A stretch of DNA of 64,000 nt. It comes from Pseudomonas sp. SL4(2022). Its GTDB lineage: Bacteria > Pseudomonadota > Gammaproteobacteria > Pseudomonadales > Pseudomonadaceae. Below, one piece after another: positions 36,224 through 54,467 of this stretch. The notes beneath the pieces were generated by a model. That model was not told where the DNA came from and did no database searches. It saw only the letters and a program-made list of their open reading frames with translations. Both the position numbers and the translations under genes were made by a program. Numbering within the stretch: the first letter of the stretch is position 1; the number at the start of each line of letters is the position of its first letter. Location of the stretch: contig NZ_CP113060.1 in NCBI RefSeq assembly GCF_026625725.1, positions 310,001-374,000 on the forward strand, in the 5' to 3' direction.

Positions 36224-36930
36224 CTCTTCAGGTGCCAAAGGCTGGCCAAGCTGCGCAGATCTTCAGGACGAGTGACCTTGAGGTTGTCCGAACGGCCTTC
36301 GATCAGACGCGGTGCCTGTCCAGCCCACTCGATGGCCGAGGCCTCGTCGGTAATCGCCACTCCAGCAATCAGCGCATCGGCCAGCGCATGCTGCAACTCG
36401 CCAAGCCGGAACATCTGTGGAGTAAAAGCCTGCCAGATGGTCGAACGATCCACCGTAGCCTGCACCCGCCCATCGGTGCCGGCGCGCTTGAGCGTATCGC
36501 GGGCAGGCACGGCGAGCAGGCCGCCTACCGGATCGTCAGCTAGTTCGGCGAGCAGCAGGTCGAGATCGCTGCGCGCCAGATTAGGCCGCGCTGCATCGTG
36601 CACCAGCACCCAATCCTGCCCCTGAGCACCCAGCTCACTGAGGCGCATCAGACCGCTGAGCACCGAATCAGCCCGTTCGGCACCGCCATCGGCACGCTGG
36701 ATACGTGGATCATGGGCACACCTCAGGGTCGGCCAGTAGGGATCATCTGCCGCCAGGCTGACTACCACCGCACGCAGCTGCGGATGCCCAAGAAAGCATG
36801 CCAGGGTGTGCTCGATAATGCTTTTGCCGGCCAGTTGCAGGTACTGCTTGGGCCGGTCGGCGCGCATTCGGCTGCCAATACCAGCAGCCGGGATCAACGC
36901 CCAGAAAGGGGGTAATTCAGACGTATTCAT
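36220..36930 (-). CDS. ispD: 2-C-methyl-D-erythritol 4-phosphate cytidylyltransferase IspD
   Basis: IspD couples CTP to methylerythritol phosphate in the non-mevalonate isoprenoid pathway. The 236-residue protein has the nucleotidyltransferase loop IPAAGIGSRMRADRPKQYL (about residues 12-30), VHDAARPNLARSDLD (about 108) and ITDEASAIEW. It overlaps the ftsB stop by 4 bases (ATGA) and ends against gfnR. Confidence 0.96.
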   Translation of the reverse strand: MNTSELPPFWALIPAAGIGSRMRADRPKQYLQLAGKSIIEHTLACFLGHPQLRAVVVSLAADDPYWPTLRCAHDPRIQRADGGAERADSVLSGLMRLSELGAQGQDWVLVHDAARPNLARSDLDLLLAELADDPVGGLLAVPARDTLKRAGTDGRVQATVDRSTIWQAFTPQMFRLGELQHALADALIAGVAITDEASAIEWAGQAPRLIEGRSDNLKVTRPEDLRSLASLWHLKS

Positions 36931-37208
36931 TCAGCCAACTGATAGAGGGTTTCGCCCTCTTTAAGCATGCCCAGTTCGTGGCGAGCACGCTCTTCGACGG
37001 TTTCCATCCCGCTTTTCAGCTCCAGCACTTCCGCTTCGAGGATCCGATTGCGCTCTTGCAACTGCTGATTTTCACCCTGCTGATCGGCAATCTGCTGCTT
37101 CAACTGGGTAACTTGCGCCAGGCTGCCATCGCCCACCCACAGGCGATATTGCAAGCCAGCCAACAAGGCCAGCAGGACGATAAACACCCAGTAAGAACGA
37201 CTACGCAT
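36927..37208 (-). CDS. ftsB: Cell division protein FtsB
   Basis: FtsB is a bitopic membrane protein that, with FtsL and FtsQ, links early and late divisome proteins. The 93-residue protein has a single transmembrane helix (SYWVFIVLLALLAGLQYRLW, about residues 4-23) followed by a heptad-like periplasmic coiled coil (QVTQLKQQIADQQGENQQLQ, about 32-51, continuing to 65). The ATG at 37208 was chosen so that the membrane helix is N-terminal, as in the family. It follows eno by 65 bases including a terminator. Confidence 0.95.
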   Translation of the reverse strand: MRSRSYWVFIVLLALLAGLQYRLWVGDGSLAQVTQLKQQIADQQGENQQLQERNRILEAEVLELKSGMETVEERARHELGMLKEGETLYQLAE

Positions 37209-37230
37209 AGCAGCAAAAGATTCCGGATGA

Positions 37231-37260
37231 AAAAGGGGCGACTCGCGCCGCCCCTCTTTT
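37231..37260 (-). terminator. Terminator/attenuator between eno and ftsB
   Basis: On the minus strand the stem GGGGCG / CGCCCC (plus 37235-37240 and 37249-37254, approximately) is followed by five T. It lies just after the eno stop and before ftsB, so it probably trims readthrough from the highly expressed eno into ftsB-ispD. Confidence 0.7.
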
Positions 37261-37273
37261 ACCATGCCTGGGT

Positions 37274-38614
<1,341 letters not shown>

Positions 38615-38707
38615 TCATCATCCACTGAAGAGCATTTCGGTGGATAACCTGTACTGACTAATCAGCCATATTGTATACAAAAGGCACTTTACCGGAGATT
38701 TGCCGTT

Positions 38708-41233
<2,526 letters not shown>

Positions 41234-41370
41234 TCAGTGCCGCCGGGGAAAGCGAAGGAATACCGAAGCTGCCAATCACGATATGCCGCAATTAGCTCGC
41301 CCTGCCGATTCCCAGAGGAGCCGACAAAAGCTGTAGTAAGACGGGAGCGTAGTCTACCGGAAAGGGCTTA

Positions 41371-42684
41371 TCAGCTCAAACCTTGATCATCAGTCGGCGG
41401 CTGCCAATGCAATTGCCAGCCGTCATCGGTGCCCCCCTGCAGACCTGGCAGGTTAGCGATTGCTACAACCTGGTTATCCAGGCGCAGCAGCGGCAGGCGG
41501 TCGCGGACAAAAGCCGGGACACGCCGCTCATTGAACAGACGCTTCAGGTCACGATGCCCGCGCCCCGACAGCATGATCTGCTCACCCGCCCGACGATAAC
41601 CCAGCTGCCAGTTACCGGCCGGCAAGCAGCCTTGAATATGCGCGACCCCATTACCAGGCAACACCAGACGTCGATTATCGGCTACGGCAATGTCGGGGGA
41701 CGGCGGGGAACGCAGCCAATCACCCGCCAGCCACCACAGACACGCATGGCTACGACGCACTTCACCAGAGGCCAATTGCCAAACCGGCGTGGCATCCAGC
41801 GCCGCATCGCGCAGGGCTTGCCAACCGGCCCAATGCTCTGTATCCGGCATCGCGGTCAGGGGGCGAAGCCAGTAACGCAGGGCATTGCGTTGACGCGCGT
41901 CGCTCAGCTCACGCAATGTCGGCAAATGGAGGCATGGCAATGGCAGCCAGGCAAATTCGCCAGGCACCATAGCTGCATGCACATCCTGCTCAGCCAGCTC
42001 ATCCAGCAGTTGTTGCGCCTCTCTCAGGTGCGCAGCACTGCGCGCCAGTGCGTTATGCGCCTGCGGCCAACGCTGGGAAAGCCGTGGCAATACCTGGCGC
42101 CGCAAGTAGTTGCGCGAGAACCGTTCATCGGTATTGGATGGGTCATCGACCCAGACCAGCCCGTGAGCCTGTGCATAAGCCAGCAACTCGGCACGAGAAC
42201 AGTCCAGCAAGGGCCGCAGCAAATACCCTGCACCCAGCGCGCGACTGGCAGGCATACCCGCCAACCCCTGCACACCCGCGCCACGCAACAGGCGAAACAG
42301 CAGGGTTTCAGCCTGATCATCACGATGCTGCGCGGTCAGCACGACCTCGCCGACAGCCAGGCACGCCACAAAAGCCGCATAACGGGCATCGCGCGCCGCA
42401 CGCTCAAGACTGGCGCCCGGCTGCACCTGCACCGGCACAACCTGCAGCGGCACTGACAACGCAGCACATAGCTCACGACAATGCGCAGGCCAGGCATCAG
42501 CCACAGCCTGTAAGCCGTGATGAATATGAATGGCGGAAAGCGGCGGCAACGCCTCACGTTGCGCGAGGCTGGCCAAGAGGTGCAGCAGTACTGTGGAGTC
42601 CAGGCCACCGGACAAGGCAATCCGCCACGCCGGTGCGCCGCGCCAGGGCGCCAGAGAGTGCAGCAGCCTGGCGCTTAGACTCAC
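41371..42684 (-). CDS. tilS: tRNA(Ile)-lysidine synthase TilS
   Basis: TilS adds lysine to C34 of the minor tRNA-Ile so that it reads AUA as isoleucine; it is essential. The 437-residue protein has the N-type PP-loop SGGLDS (residues 25-30), HIHHGLQAVADAWPAHC, TAQHRDDQAETLLFRLLRG and DPSNTDERFSRNYLRRQVLP, followed by the TilS substrate-binding C-terminal domain (MLSGRGHRDLKRLFNERRVP). Its start lies one base after the accA stop, so the two are co-transcribed. Confidence 0.95.
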   Translation of the reverse strand: MSLSARLLHSLAPWRGAPAWRIALSGGLDSTVLLHLLASLAQREALPPLSAIHIHHGLQAVADAWPAHCRELCAALSVPLQVVPVQVQPGASLERAARDARYAAFVACLAVGEVVLTAQHRDDQAETLLFRLLRGAGVQGLAGMPASRALGAGYLLRPLLDCSRAELLAYAQAHGLVWVDDPSNTDERFSRNYLRRQVLPRLSQRWPQAHNALARSAAHLREAQQLLDELAEQDVHAAMVPGEFAWLPLPCLHLPTLRELSDARQRNALRYWLRPLTAMPDTEHWAGWQALRDAALDATPVWQLASGEVRRSHACLWWLAGDWLRSPPSPDIAVADNRRLVLPGNGVAHIQGCLPAGNWQLGYRRAGEQIMLSGRGHRDLKRLFNERRVPAFVRDRLPLLRLDNQVVAIANLPGLQGGTDDGWQLHWQPPTDDQGLS

Positions 42685-43635
42685 TTAGGCGATGCCGTAG
42701 CTCATCAGACGCTCATAACGACGCTTGAGCAGCGCATCGGTATCGAGCCCCTTGAGGGTTTTCAGCTGAGCCAGCAACGCCTTACGAATCGACTCAGCCG
42801 CAGCAGCCGGATCACTGTGTGCGCCGCCCAGCGGTTCACTGATGACCTGATCGACAATGCCCAGCCCCTTCAGACGCTCAGCCGTGATACCCATGGCTTC
42901 AGCTGCATCGGGAGCCTTCTCGGCGGTCTTCCACAGAATCGACGCGCAGCCTTCCGGTGAAATGACCGAATAGGTCGAGTACTGCAGCATGTTCAGCTGG
43001 TCGCACACACCGATGGCCAAGGCACCGCCGGAACCACCTTCACCAATTACGGTGGCGATGATCGGGGTCTTCAGACGCGCCATGACACGCAGGTTCCAGG
43101 CGATGGCTTCGCTCTGGTTGCGTTCTTCGGCGTCGATACCCGGATAGGCCCCTGGGGTATCGATAAAGGTCAGAATCGGCATGTTGAAGCGTTCGGCCAT
43201 CTCCATCAGACGGCAGGCCTTGCGATAGCCCTCAGGACGCGGCATGCCGAAGTTGCGCCGTACCTTTTCACGAATCTCACGGCCTTTCTGATGCCCGATG
43301 ACCATCACCGGCTCACCGTCCAGACGCGCAACCCCCCCCACCAAGGCAGCGTCGTCAGAGAAGTGACGATCACCATGCAACTCGTCGAATTCGGTAAAGA
43401 TGTGTTGGAGGTAATCCAGGGTGTAGGGACGGCGCGGGTGACGCGCCAGCTGAGCGATCTGCCAGCTGCTGAGGTTGCCGAAAATGCTTTCGGTCAGCGC
43501 GCTGCTCTTGTCCTGCAGGCGGGCGATTTCATCAGTGATGTTCAACGAGTTGTCGTTACCGACCAGGCGAAGCTCTTCGATCTTGGCTTGCAGGTCGGCG
43601 ATCGGCTGTTCGAAATCGAGAAAATTCGGGTTCAT
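42685..43635 (-). CDS. accA: Acetyl-CoA carboxylase carboxyltransferase subunit alpha AccA
   Basis: AccA pairs with AccD to transfer CO2 from carboxybiotin to acetyl-CoA, the first step of fatty acid synthesis. The 316-residue protein has the N-terminal helices ([20 protein letters not shown]) and the crotonase-like core with [29 protein letters not shown] and [13 protein letters not shown] (about residue 203). The ATG at 43635 matches the family start. The partner accD is not in the window. Confidence 0.97.
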   Translation of the reverse strand: MNPNFLDFEQPIADLQAKIEELRLVGNDNSLNITDEIARLQDKSSALTESIFGNLSSWQIAQLARHPRRPYTLDYLQHIFTEFDELHGDRHFSDDAALVGGVARLDGEPVMVIGHQKGREIREKVRRNFGMPRPEGYRKACRLMEMAERFNMPILTFIDTPGAYPGIDAEERNQSEAIAWNLRVMARLKTPIIATVIGEGGSGGALAIGVCDQLNMLQYSTYSVISPEGCASILWKTAEKAPDAAEAMGITAERLKGLGIVDQVISEPLGGAHSDPAAAAESIRKALLAQLKTLKGLDTDALLKRRYERLMSYGIA

Positions 43636-43803
43636 AGTCATCCGTCTTGCGTCGACGGCCAAGTGGCCGGGAGCTGTATCCGTTATCGCGCCCTACCATA
43701 TAGCAGCGGGCGCACTCAGGTCGACACCCGAAGTGGCAGGAAAGTTTTCCGTGCTCACTGCGGCGTATCACGACCAAAACCGGCGAGGCCGCAGCCCCGC
43801 AAA

Positions 43804-47325
<3,522 letters not shown>

Positions 47326-47428
47326 GGCAGTCCTATACAAAACGCAAAAACGACAAGGCAGGGATTGTACAACCGCAGCCGCGAGCGACAAGCGCACAGC
47401 ATAGCGAGGGTCGAGTGTAATGACGGCG

Positions 47429-48025
47429 TCAGTCGTCCAACAAGGCCCGCACCGGCGCGAAGGAACGTCGGTGAATTGGAGTCGGCCCCAGACGCCGCAA
47501 GGCCTCCAGATGCACAGGCGTGGGGTAGCCCTTGTGCCCGGCAATGCCGTAGCCCGGGTATTGCTGATCTAACACTTGCATCTCGCGATCACGGCTGACC
47601 TTGGCCAGGATCGACGCCGCAGCAATCGCCGGCACCTGACTGTCGCCCTTGACCACTGCGGCACTGGGCACCTGCAGTTTGGGGCAGCGGTTGCCATCAA
47701 TCAGCGCCAGCTTGGGCGTCACGCTCAAGCCCTCGACCGCGCGCTGCATGGCCAGCATAGTGGCGTGCAGAATATTCAGGCGGTCAATCTCTTCCACCTC
47801 GGCGCGGGCAATGCACCAGGCCAGGGCCTTCTCGCAGATTTCATCGAAGAGTTTGTCGCGACGGGCTTCGCTGAGTTTTTTCGAATCGTTCAAACCCAGA
47901 ATCGGCCGCGCCGGATCAAGAATCACCGCTGCCGTAACCACCGCACCACAGAGCGGGCCGCGACCGACCTCATCGACGCCAGCCACCAACTCCTGCACCA
48001 GGGTGAAATCCAACCCCAGTTGCAT
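47429..48025 (-). CDS. rnhB: Ribonuclease HII
   Basis: RNase HII removes ribonucleotides misincorporated into DNA and cuts RNA-DNA hybrids. The 198-residue protein has catalytic residues in [17 protein letters not shown] (Asp and Glu, about residues 17-18) and in LIDGN, with the C-terminal Asp/Glu region [16 protein letters not shown]. Its start overlaps the lpxB stop by one base (TGATG), marking it as the 3' extension of the lipid A operon. Confidence 0.96.
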   Translation of the reverse strand: MQLGLDFTLVQELVAGVDEVGRGPLCGAVVTAAVILDPARPILGLNDSKKLSEARRDKLFDEICEKALAWCIARAEVEEIDRLNILHATMLAMQRAVEGLSVTPKLALIDGNRCPKLQVPSAAVVKGDSQVPAIAAASILAKVSRDREMQVLDQQYPGYGIAGHKGYPTPVHLEALRRLGPTPIHRRSFAPVRALLDD

Positions 48026-49158
48026 CAGCCACGCCCTGCGAGCTGCAGCACAGCCTTGGCAGCCTGTACCGATGCGTCTCGCCGCAGTGCACGGTGAATC
48101 ACGTCAAAGCCTTCGGTCTGCACCTCGCCGCCATCCAGCAGCGGCGCCAGTAATTGAGCCAAAGCCTCTGGCGTAGCGGCATCCTGGATCATTTCTGGCA
48201 CCAACAGGCGCTCGGCCAGCAGGTTTGGCAGGGAAATATAGGCACTGGTAACCAGGCGTTTGAGAATGCGATAGGTCAACGGCGCAACCTTGTACGCCAC
48301 CACCATCGGTCGCTTGTATAGCAAGGCTTCCAGAGTTGCCGTGCCGGAGGCGATCAGCACCGCATCGCAGGCGGCCAAGGCCTCATGGGAACGGCCATCG
48401 AGCAAGGTCAACGGCAGATCGCGGCCCACCAGCATCTGTTCAAGCTGGGTGCGGCGTTCGGGGCTGGAACACGGCAGAACAAACTGAATACCAGGACGCA
48501 AGGCCCGCAAGCGCAAAGCGGCATCAAGAAACAGACTGCCCAAACGCGCCACTTCACCACCGCGACTGCCTGGCAGCAGGGCAACCACCGGCTGATCCTG
48601 CAGCAAATTCAGTGCATCACGGGCGGCACGACGATCCGCCTGCTGCGGGATGGTGTCGGCCAGTGGATGGCCGACAAAGCGCACGGGAACCTGATGATCC
48701 TGATAGAACTGCGCCTCGAAGGGGAACAGGGTCAACATCAGATCGCAGGCTTCACGAATTTTCAGCACGCGCTTCTGCCGCCAGGCCCACACGGACGGAC
48801 TGACGTAGTGCACAGTTTTGATGCCGGCCTGACGCAGCTTGAGCTCAACCGTCAGGTTGAAATCTGGCGCATCAATGCCGATAAACACGTCCGGTTTGGC
48901 ATCAACCAGAGTACGGATCAGGCGTTTACGCCGCGACAGTAACTCGGGCAGACGACCGAGTACCTCGACCAGCCCCATGACGGCCAGGCGCTCCATCGGA
49001 AAGTAAGCGTTCAGCCCCTGAGCCTGCATCAGCGGACCACCCACGCCAATGAACTCGATCTGCGGGTTTTGGGCTTTCAGGGCCTGCATCAGGCCCGCAC
49101 CAAGAATATCGCCAGACGCCTCGCCGGCGACCAGCGCGACACGCATCAGGTCTGTCAT
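48025..49158 (-). CDS. lpxB: Lipid-A-disaccharide synthase LpxB
   Basis: LpxB joins UDP-2,3-diacylglucosamine to lipid X to form the lipid A disaccharide at the inner membrane. The 377-residue GT-B glycosyltransferase has [20 protein letters not shown] near the start, [17 protein letters not shown] (about residue 123), [13 protein letters not shown] (about 193) and [12 protein letters not shown]. It lies three bases after the lpxA stop and overlaps rnhB by one base. Confidence 0.96.
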   Translation of the reverse strand: MTDLMRVALVAGEASGDILGAGLMQALKAQNPQIEFIGVGGPLMQAQGLNAYFPMERLAVMGLVEVLGRLPELLSRRKRLIRTLVDAKPDVFIGIDAPDFNLTVELKLRQAGIKTVHYVSPSVWAWRQKRVLKIREACDLMLTLFPFEAQFYQDHQVPVRFVGHPLADTIPQQADRRAARDALNLLQDQPVVALLPGSRGGEVARLGSLFLDAALRLRALRPGIQFVLPCSSPERRTQLEQMLVGRDLPLTLLDGRSHEALAACDAVLIASGTATLEALLYKRPMVVAYKVAPLTYRILKRLVTSAYISLPNLLAERLLVPEMIQDAATPEALAQLLAPLLDGGEVQTEGFDVIHRALRRDASVQAAKAVLQLAGRG

Positions 49159-49161
49159 AAA

Positions 49162-49938
49162 TTAACGGGTAATGCCGCGGCTGGAAGCCTGGATGGAATC
49201 GCGAAAGATCGCGACTTCGGGGAACGCTGCAGCGGATTCCGCCAGCTCAGCCAGGGCCTGCTCAACGGTAAGCCCCTGGCGATAGACGATCTTGTAGGCA
49301 CGGCGCAACGCAGCAATCGCCTCGGCACTGAAACCACGACGGCGCATGCCTTCAAAGTTCATGCTGCGCGCTTCGGCGGGGTTGCCAAACACGGTGACAA
49401 AGGCCGGTACATCCTTGCCAATCGCCGTGCCCATTCCGGAAAAGCTGTGCGCGCCAATTCGGCAGAACTGGTGCACCAAGGTGTAGCCAGAGAGAATCGC
49501 CCAGTCATCCACCCACACGTGCCCAGCCAAAGCGGTGTTGTTGACCAGAATACAATGGTTGCCGATCACACTGTCATGGCCCACGTGAGCGTAGGCCATG
49601 ATCAGATTGTGATCGCCGATAGTGGTTTCGCTGCGATCCTGCACCGTACCGCGATGGATGGTCACGCCCTCACGAATCACGTTGTGATCGCCAATGACCA
49701 GACGAGTCGCCTCACCCTGGTACTTGAGGTCAGGGGTGTCTTCACCCACGGAGGAGAACTGATAGATACAGTTATGCTTACCGATCCGCGTCGGCCCCTT
49801 GAGGATCACATGAGGGCCAATCACTGTACCCTCGCCAATTTCCACATCAGCCCCGATTATCGACCAAGGACCAACGACTACGTCGTCAGCCAGCTTGGCG
49901 CTAGGGTCAATAATGGCGCGAGGGTCAATCAAACTCAT
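49162..49938 (-). CDS. lpxA: UDP-N-acetylglucosamine acyltransferase LpxA
   Basis: LpxA transfers a 3-hydroxyacyl chain from ACP to UDP-GlcNAc, the first step of lipid A synthesis. The 258-residue protein is a left-handed beta-helix of hexapeptide repeats (for example [20 protein letters not shown]) with catalytic His in [18 protein letters not shown] (about residue 122), and a helical C-terminus. The ATG at 49938 overlaps the fabZ stop by 4 bases (ATGA), confirming coupling and the start choice. Confidence 0.96.
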   Translation of the reverse strand: MSLIDPRAIIDPSAKLADDVVVGPWSIIGADVEIGEGTVIGPHVILKGPTRIGKHNCIYQFSSVGEDTPDLKYQGEATRLVIGDHNVIREGVTIHRGTVQDRSETTIGDHNLIMAYAHVGHDSVIGNHCILVNNTALAGHVWVDDWAILSGYTLVHQFCRIGAHSFSGMGTAIGKDVPAFVTVFGNPAEARSMNFEGMRRRGFSAEAIAALRRAYKIVYRQGLTVEQALAELAESAAAFPEVAIFRDSIQASSRGITR

Positions 49939-50375
49939 AGCTTGCGTTCCGCACAGATGATTTCGGCCGAGCAGACTTCCTTGCCGTCGACACTGGCCTT
50001 GCACTCAAACTTCCAGATACTGCGCTTACTGCTCAGGTACTTGGCCTCGAGGATCAACTGATCGCCCGGCACCACCGGCTGACGAAAGCGTAGCTTGTCG
50101 GAGCCGACAAAGTAATACAGGGTGCCATCAGTCGGTTTCAGCCCCATCATCTTGAAGCCGAGGATGCCAGCGGCCTGAGCCATGGCTTCGATGATTAGCA
50201 CGCCCGGCATGATCGGGTGCTCAGGGAAGTGGCCGTTGAAGAATGGCTCATTGATGCTGACATTCTTGTAGGCACGAATGCTTTTTCCATCGAGGTCCAG
50301 CTCAGCCACCCGATCCACCAGCAGGAACGGATAGCGGTGCGGCAAGTATTCGCGAATCTGGTTAATGTCCATCAT
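49935..50375 (-). CDS. fabZ: 3-hydroxyacyl-[acyl-carrier-protein] dehydratase FabZ
   Basis: FabZ dehydrates 3-hydroxyacyl-ACP in fatty acid elongation and competes with LpxA and LpxD for the same substrate pool. The 146-residue hot-dog protein has [14 protein letters not shown] and the active-site [19 protein letters not shown], with the catalytic His at about residue 49 and Glu about 63. Its position between lpxD and lpxA is conserved. It overlaps lpxA by 4 bases. Confidence 0.97.
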   Translation of the reverse strand: MMDINQIREYLPHRYPFLLVDRVAELDLDGKSIRAYKNVSINEPFFNGHFPEHPIMPGVLIIEAMAQAAGILGFKMMGLKPTDGTLYYFVGSDKLRFRQPVVPGDQLILEAKYLSSKRSIWKFECKASVDGKEVCSAEIICAERKL

Positions 50376-50422
50376 GTGCAGAGAAGCCTGTAAGAGAAAA
50401 AAGAGAAGCCGGCAACACCGGC

Positions 50423-51481
50423 TCAGGCATCAGATGAAGTGTCGGCGGCTGGGGTCACGGAGGCCAGCTGCTTTTCCAACTGTTGCAGGCGACGCGCCAT
50501 GTCATCCAGCTGACGAATGCGTGCCGCACTCTTGCGCCATTCAGCCGCAGGCTGCATGGCGGTACCTGACGAATAGGAACCGGGCTCAGTAATCGAGCGG
50601 GTCACCATGGTCATACCGGTAACGAACACGTTGTCGCACACTTCGATGTGCCCGACCATGCCCACACCGCCGGCTATCATGCAGTTCTTGCCAATTTTGG
50701 TGCTGCCGGAAATCCCCGCACAACCGGCCATGGCGGTGTTGTCGCCGATCTGCACGTTGTGCGCGATCATGATTTGATTATCCAGCTTGACGCCGTTGCC
50801 AATCAGCGTGTCCGACAGCGCCCCTCGGTCGACAGTGGTATTGGCACCAATCTCGACGTCATCACCGATGGTCACCCCACCGATTTGCGCGATCTTTTGC
50901 CACACGCCCTTCTCGTTGGCAAAGCCAAAGCCCTCGCCACCGATCACCGCACCCGACTGAATAACCACACGTTTACCAATCTGCACGTCGTGATACAGCG
51001 TCACTCGCGGAGCCAACCAACCGCCCTCACCGATCACCGAACGCGCACCGACAACACACTGCGCGCCGATACTTACACCGGCAGCGATATGCGCGCCACT
51101 TTCGATCACCGCATAGGCGCCGATACTGGCACTCGCATCAACGTGAGCATCCGCAGCCACCACAGCCGTTGGGTGCACGCCAGGCAGTGCCTGGGGCTTG
51201 CGGTCAAATAGATGGGAGAGTTCGGCATACGCCAGGTAAGGATTAGCAACGACCAAAGCATTGCCGGCATAGCCTTCGGCATCAGCTGCGGTCAACAGCA
51301 CCGCACCAGCCTGGCAGCCCGAGAGAAACTTGCGGTATTGCGCATTGGCGAGAAAACTCAGCTGATCAGCACCGGCTTCCTGCAAGGTAGCCAAGCCGCT
51401 GATCGGCTTGTCCGTGGCACCACGCAAGGTGGCGCCCAGACGCTCGGCCAACTGGCCAAGGGTATAAACCGCTGCACTCAT
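50423..51481 (-). CDS. lpxD: UDP-3-O-(3-hydroxyacyl)glucosamine N-acyltransferase LpxD
   Basis: LpxD adds the second 3-hydroxyacyl chain in lipid A synthesis. The 352-residue protein has an N-terminal uridine-binding domain ([15 protein letters not shown]), a hexapeptide-repeat beta-helix (for example [20 protein letters not shown]) with catalytic His in [21 protein letters not shown] (about residue 239), and a helical C-terminus. It starts two bases after the skp stop and lies 47 bases before fabZ. Confidence 0.96.
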   Translation of the reverse strand: MSAAVYTLGQLAERLGATLRGATDKPISGLATLQEAGADQLSFLANAQYRKFLSGCQAGAVLLTAADAEGYAGNALVVANPYLAYAELSHLFDRKPQALPGVHPTAVVAADAHVDASASIGAYAVIESGAHIAAGVSIGAQCVVGARSVIGEGGWLAPRVTLYHDVQIGKRVVIQSGAVIGGEGFGFANEKGVWQKIAQIGGVTIGDDVEIGANTTVDRGALSDTLIGNGVKLDNQIMIAHNVQIGDNTAMAGCAGISGSTKIGKNCMIAGGVGMVGHIEVCDNVFVTGMTMVTRSITEPGSYSSGTAMQPAAEWRKSAARIRQLDDMARRLQQLEKQLASVTPAADTSSDA

Positions 51482-51483
51482 GA

Positions 51484-51987
51484 TCAGCGCAGCTGGTTCA
51501 TGCGCTCGATAACCTGGCGGGTGATGTCAAACTGAGGTTTGACATCAATCACCGCACCGCGCTCCAGCACCAGGTCGAAGTTGCCAGTCTTGATCACTTC
51601 TTCCACGGCCTTGTCCAGGTTGGGCTTGAGCTTCTTCAGCATTTCACGATCTGCCACAGCCTTGGACTCGTTCAGCTCTTTGGACTGGAACTGGAAGTCA
51701 CGGGCTTTCTGTTTAAATTCAAGTTCCAGACGCTCGCGCTCAGCAGTCTGCATTTTCTCGCCTTCTTTAACCAGGCGATCCTGAATGCGCTTGGCATCGC
51801 TTTCGAGAGTCTTCAACTTGTTCAGTTGCGGACCAAATTTCTTTTCGGCATCCACGGCATAACGTTTGGCAGCATCAGACTCCAACAACGCCATCTGATA
51901 GTTCAAGACGGCAACTTTCATCTCGGCAAACGCCGGGGTAGCAAGCATGGCAACGCTAAGCAAAACCAGTTGTGTCAACTTACGCAC
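51484..51987 (-). CDS. skp: Periplasmic chaperone Skp (OmpH)
   Basis: Skp is a trimeric periplasmic chaperone that carries unfolded outer-membrane proteins to the BAM complex. The 167-residue precursor has a signal peptide ([18 protein letters not shown], cleavage about residue 21-22), the core beta-strand segment [15 protein letters not shown] and a long charged coiled-coil arm (roughly residues 45-120), ending with a second core segment. It sits between bamA and lpxD, the conserved arrangement that groups envelope assembly with lipid A synthesis. Confidence 0.93.
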   Translation of the reverse strand: MRKLTQLVLLSVAMLATPAFAEMKVAVLNYQMALLESDAAKRYAVDAEKKFGPQLNKLKTLESDAKRIQDRLVKEGEKMQTAERERLELEFKQKARDFQFQSKELNESKAVADREMLKKLKPNLDKAVEEVIKTGNFDLVLERGAVIDVKPQFDITRQVIERMNQLR

Positions 51988-52029
51988 AGTGCAACTCCTG
52001 CAAACTGTTGTTATTCAATAATCTGACGC

Positions 52030-54378
52030 TTAGAACGTCTGACCGAGAGAGAACTGGAAGATCTGTGTATCAGCATCATCCGGTTTGACGATTGGCATGG
52101 CCAGACTGAAGCTCAACGGCCCCAATGCAGTAATCCAGGTCAAGCCAACACCCACGGAACTGGCCAGCTGCCCCGGGTCGATATTGTTGCAGTCGGTTTG
52201 AGTCTTGCCGCAATTGGTATCAAAAACATTACCCACATCCCAGAACAAAGCGGTACGCAAAGAGCGTTGATCTTTGACAAACGGCATGGGGAACAACAAT
52301 TCAGCACCACCCTGGATCAGTACGTTGCCACCAAACGGTAACGGGTCTTGATCCGGATCAAATGCGGTACCTGGGTTCTTGCCCTTACTCGGCGTACTGC
52401 GAGGGCCGAGACTGCTATCTTTGAAACCACGTACAGAGTTGAAACCACCGGCGTAGTAATGCTCGTAGAAAGGCAGATCAGATGTAGAGCCATAACTCTC
52501 ACCGAAACCCAACTGACTGTGGAAACGCAGGGTATAGGTATCATTTAACGGCTTGAAAACCTGACCACGGTAGTCGATTTTGAAAAATGACAGATCGCTA
52601 CCTGGGACAGTCGTCTCGAAGACCAAACTCTGCGAGTGACCCCGATTTGCAAGTACACCACGGTTTAGAGTCGATTCCGACCAACCAACTGAAGCTTTGA
52701 GGTTAAGGTAACTGTCACCTTCAGCCTGAATAAAGTTGAAAATCTCATCAACGGTATAACGACCCGTGCTGATACTGTCGCTCTGAACCGTGAGCCCATA
52801 GGTCAACCGCGAGGTATCACTAATAGGGTACCCGATACTGACGCCCGCCCCATAACTGTCCACCGCATAACTAGAAACATCGGTGTTCAGCTCTTCGTAA
52901 TCGGTCTCGCGGAAGAAAGCGTTATAACCCAAGCTGACACCGTCCGGCGTCCAATAAGGATCAACGAAACCAAAGTTGTAATTGCTCTGGTACTCGCTGC
53001 GGGTCAAACCAAGGCTGACTTTGTTACCGGTGCCCAGGAAGTTGTTCTGAGTAATTGAGCCGCCGAGTATCAGACCGGCATTCTGGGCGAAACCAACACT
53101 GGCAGTAATCGACCCCGAAGCCTGTTCTTCAACTGTGTAATTGACGTCAACCTGATCATCAGTACCTGGCACTTGCGGGGTTTCAACGTTGACTTCCTTA
53201 AAGTAACCCAAACGCTCCAGGCGGGTTTTGGACTGGTCAATCAGGTAAGTAGAAGCCCAGCCTCCCTCCATCTGACGCATTTCACGGCGTAGCACTTCAT
53301 CTTCCGACTTGGTGTTACCACGGAAATTGATGCGATTGACGTAAGCACGCTTACCTGGGTCAACCACAAAGGTAATGGACACCGTGCCGTCATCGTGCGC
53401 TTCTGGCACACCATTGACGTTGGCGAAGGTATAACCTTCGTTACCCAGACGGCGGGTAATCAGCTCAGAGGTAGTGGTCATCACTTTGCGCGAGAACACC
53501 TGACCTTCTTGAACCAGCAGCAAAGCGCGGACTTCTTCTTCAGGTACTTTCAGCTCACCGCTGAGTTTCACCTCACGTACGGTGTACTTCTCACCTTCGT
53601 CGACGTTGACGGTGACATAGACATGTTTCTTGTCCGGGGTAATGGATACCTGAGTCGAGCTGATATCCATATTGATATAGCCGCGATCCAGGTAATAAGA
53701 ACGCAAGCGCTCCAAGTCACCAGACAGTTTTTCGCGAGCATACTTATCATCGTTCTTGAAGAACGACAGCCAGTTAGTGGTCTTCAGCTCGAACAGGGCA
53801 ATCAGGTCTTCATCGGAGAAGACGGTATTACCTACTACGTTGATGTGCTGAATCGCAGCAACCGAACCTTCGTTGATATTGATCTTCAGGGCTACGCGGT
53901 TACGCGGTTGAGGAATGACTTCGGCTTCAATTTCCGCAGAGTAACGGCCTTGCGCAACGTATTGACGCTGCAACTCGTTACGCACGCCTTCAAGCGTTGC
54001 ACGCTGAAAGATCTCACCTTCTGCTAGGCCAGATTGATTCAGGCCTTTGAGCAGGTCTTCACTGCTAATGGCTTTGTTGCCATCGATCTCGATACTGGAA
54101 ATTGAAGGACGCTCAACGACGGTAATAACCAGAACATCGCCATCGCGACCGAGCTGAATATCCTGAAAGAAGCCAGTTTTAAATAGCTCGCGGGTTGCTT
54201 CAACCAGTGCACGGTCGTCGGCTTGCGCCCCCACATTGAGCGGCAAGGCACCGAATACGCTACCAGCGGAAACACGCTGGAGACCGGTGACCCGGATATC
54301 GGAAATGGTGAAGGACTCGGCGTGAACTTCGGTGATCATCAGTGCGGCAAGCACCGCAGGTAGCAGCAGACGTTTCAT
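52030..54378 (-). CDS. bamA: Outer membrane protein assembly factor BamA
   Basis: BamA is the central beta-barrel of the BAM complex that inserts outer-membrane proteins. The 782-residue precursor has a signal peptide (MKRLLLPAVLAALMITEVHA), five POTRA domains starting FTISDIRVTGLQRVSAGSVF (about residues 23-420) and a C-terminal 16-strand barrel with the conserved loop-6 motif VRGFKDSSLGPRS (about residue 648) and terminal aromatic strand FSLGQTF. The ATG at 54378 was chosen because it opens the signal peptide. Confidence 0.97.
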   Translation of the reverse strand: MKRLLLPAVLAALMITEVHAESFTISDIRVTGLQRVSAGSVFGALPLNVGAQADDRALVEATRELFKTGFFQDIQLGRDGDVLVITVVERPSISSIEIDGNKAISSEDLLKGLNQSGLAEGEIFQRATLEGVRNELQRQYVAQGRYSAEIEAEVIPQPRNRVALKININEGSVAAIQHINVVGNTVFSDEDLIALFELKTTNWLSFFKNDDKYAREKLSGDLERLRSYYLDRGYINMDISSTQVSITPDKKHVYVTVNVDEGEKYTVREVKLSGELKVPEEEVRALLLVQEGQVFSRKVMTTTSELITRRLGNEGYTFANVNGVPEAHDDGTVSITFVVDPGKRAYVNRINFRGNTKSEDEVLRREMRQMEGGWASTYLIDQSKTRLERLGYFKEVNVETPQVPGTDDQVDVNYTVEEQASGSITASVGFAQNAGLILGGSITQNNFLGTGNKVSLGLTRSEYQSNYNFGFVDPYWTPDGVSLGYNAFFRETDYEELNTDVSSYAVDSYGAGVSIGYPISDTSRLTYGLTVQSDSISTGRYTVDEIFNFIQAEGDSYLNLKASVGWSESTLNRGVLANRGHSQSLVFETTVPGSDLSFFKIDYRGQVFKPLNDTYTLRFHSQLGFGESYGSTSDLPFYEHYYAGGFNSVRGFKDSSLGPRSTPSKGKNPGTAFDPDQDPLPFGGNVLIQGGAELLFPMPFVKDQRSLRTALFWDVGNVFDTNCGKTQTDCNNIDPGQLASSVGVGLTWITALGPLSFSLAMPIVKPDDADTQIFQFSLGQTF

Positions 54379-54467
54379 GAAGTCCTTTCTTATTCCAACT
54401 GACAATAAAAAATCTGCCGCTTAGAGCGACACGTCTTGTTCGTACCGAGAGCGTAATTCAACAGTGG

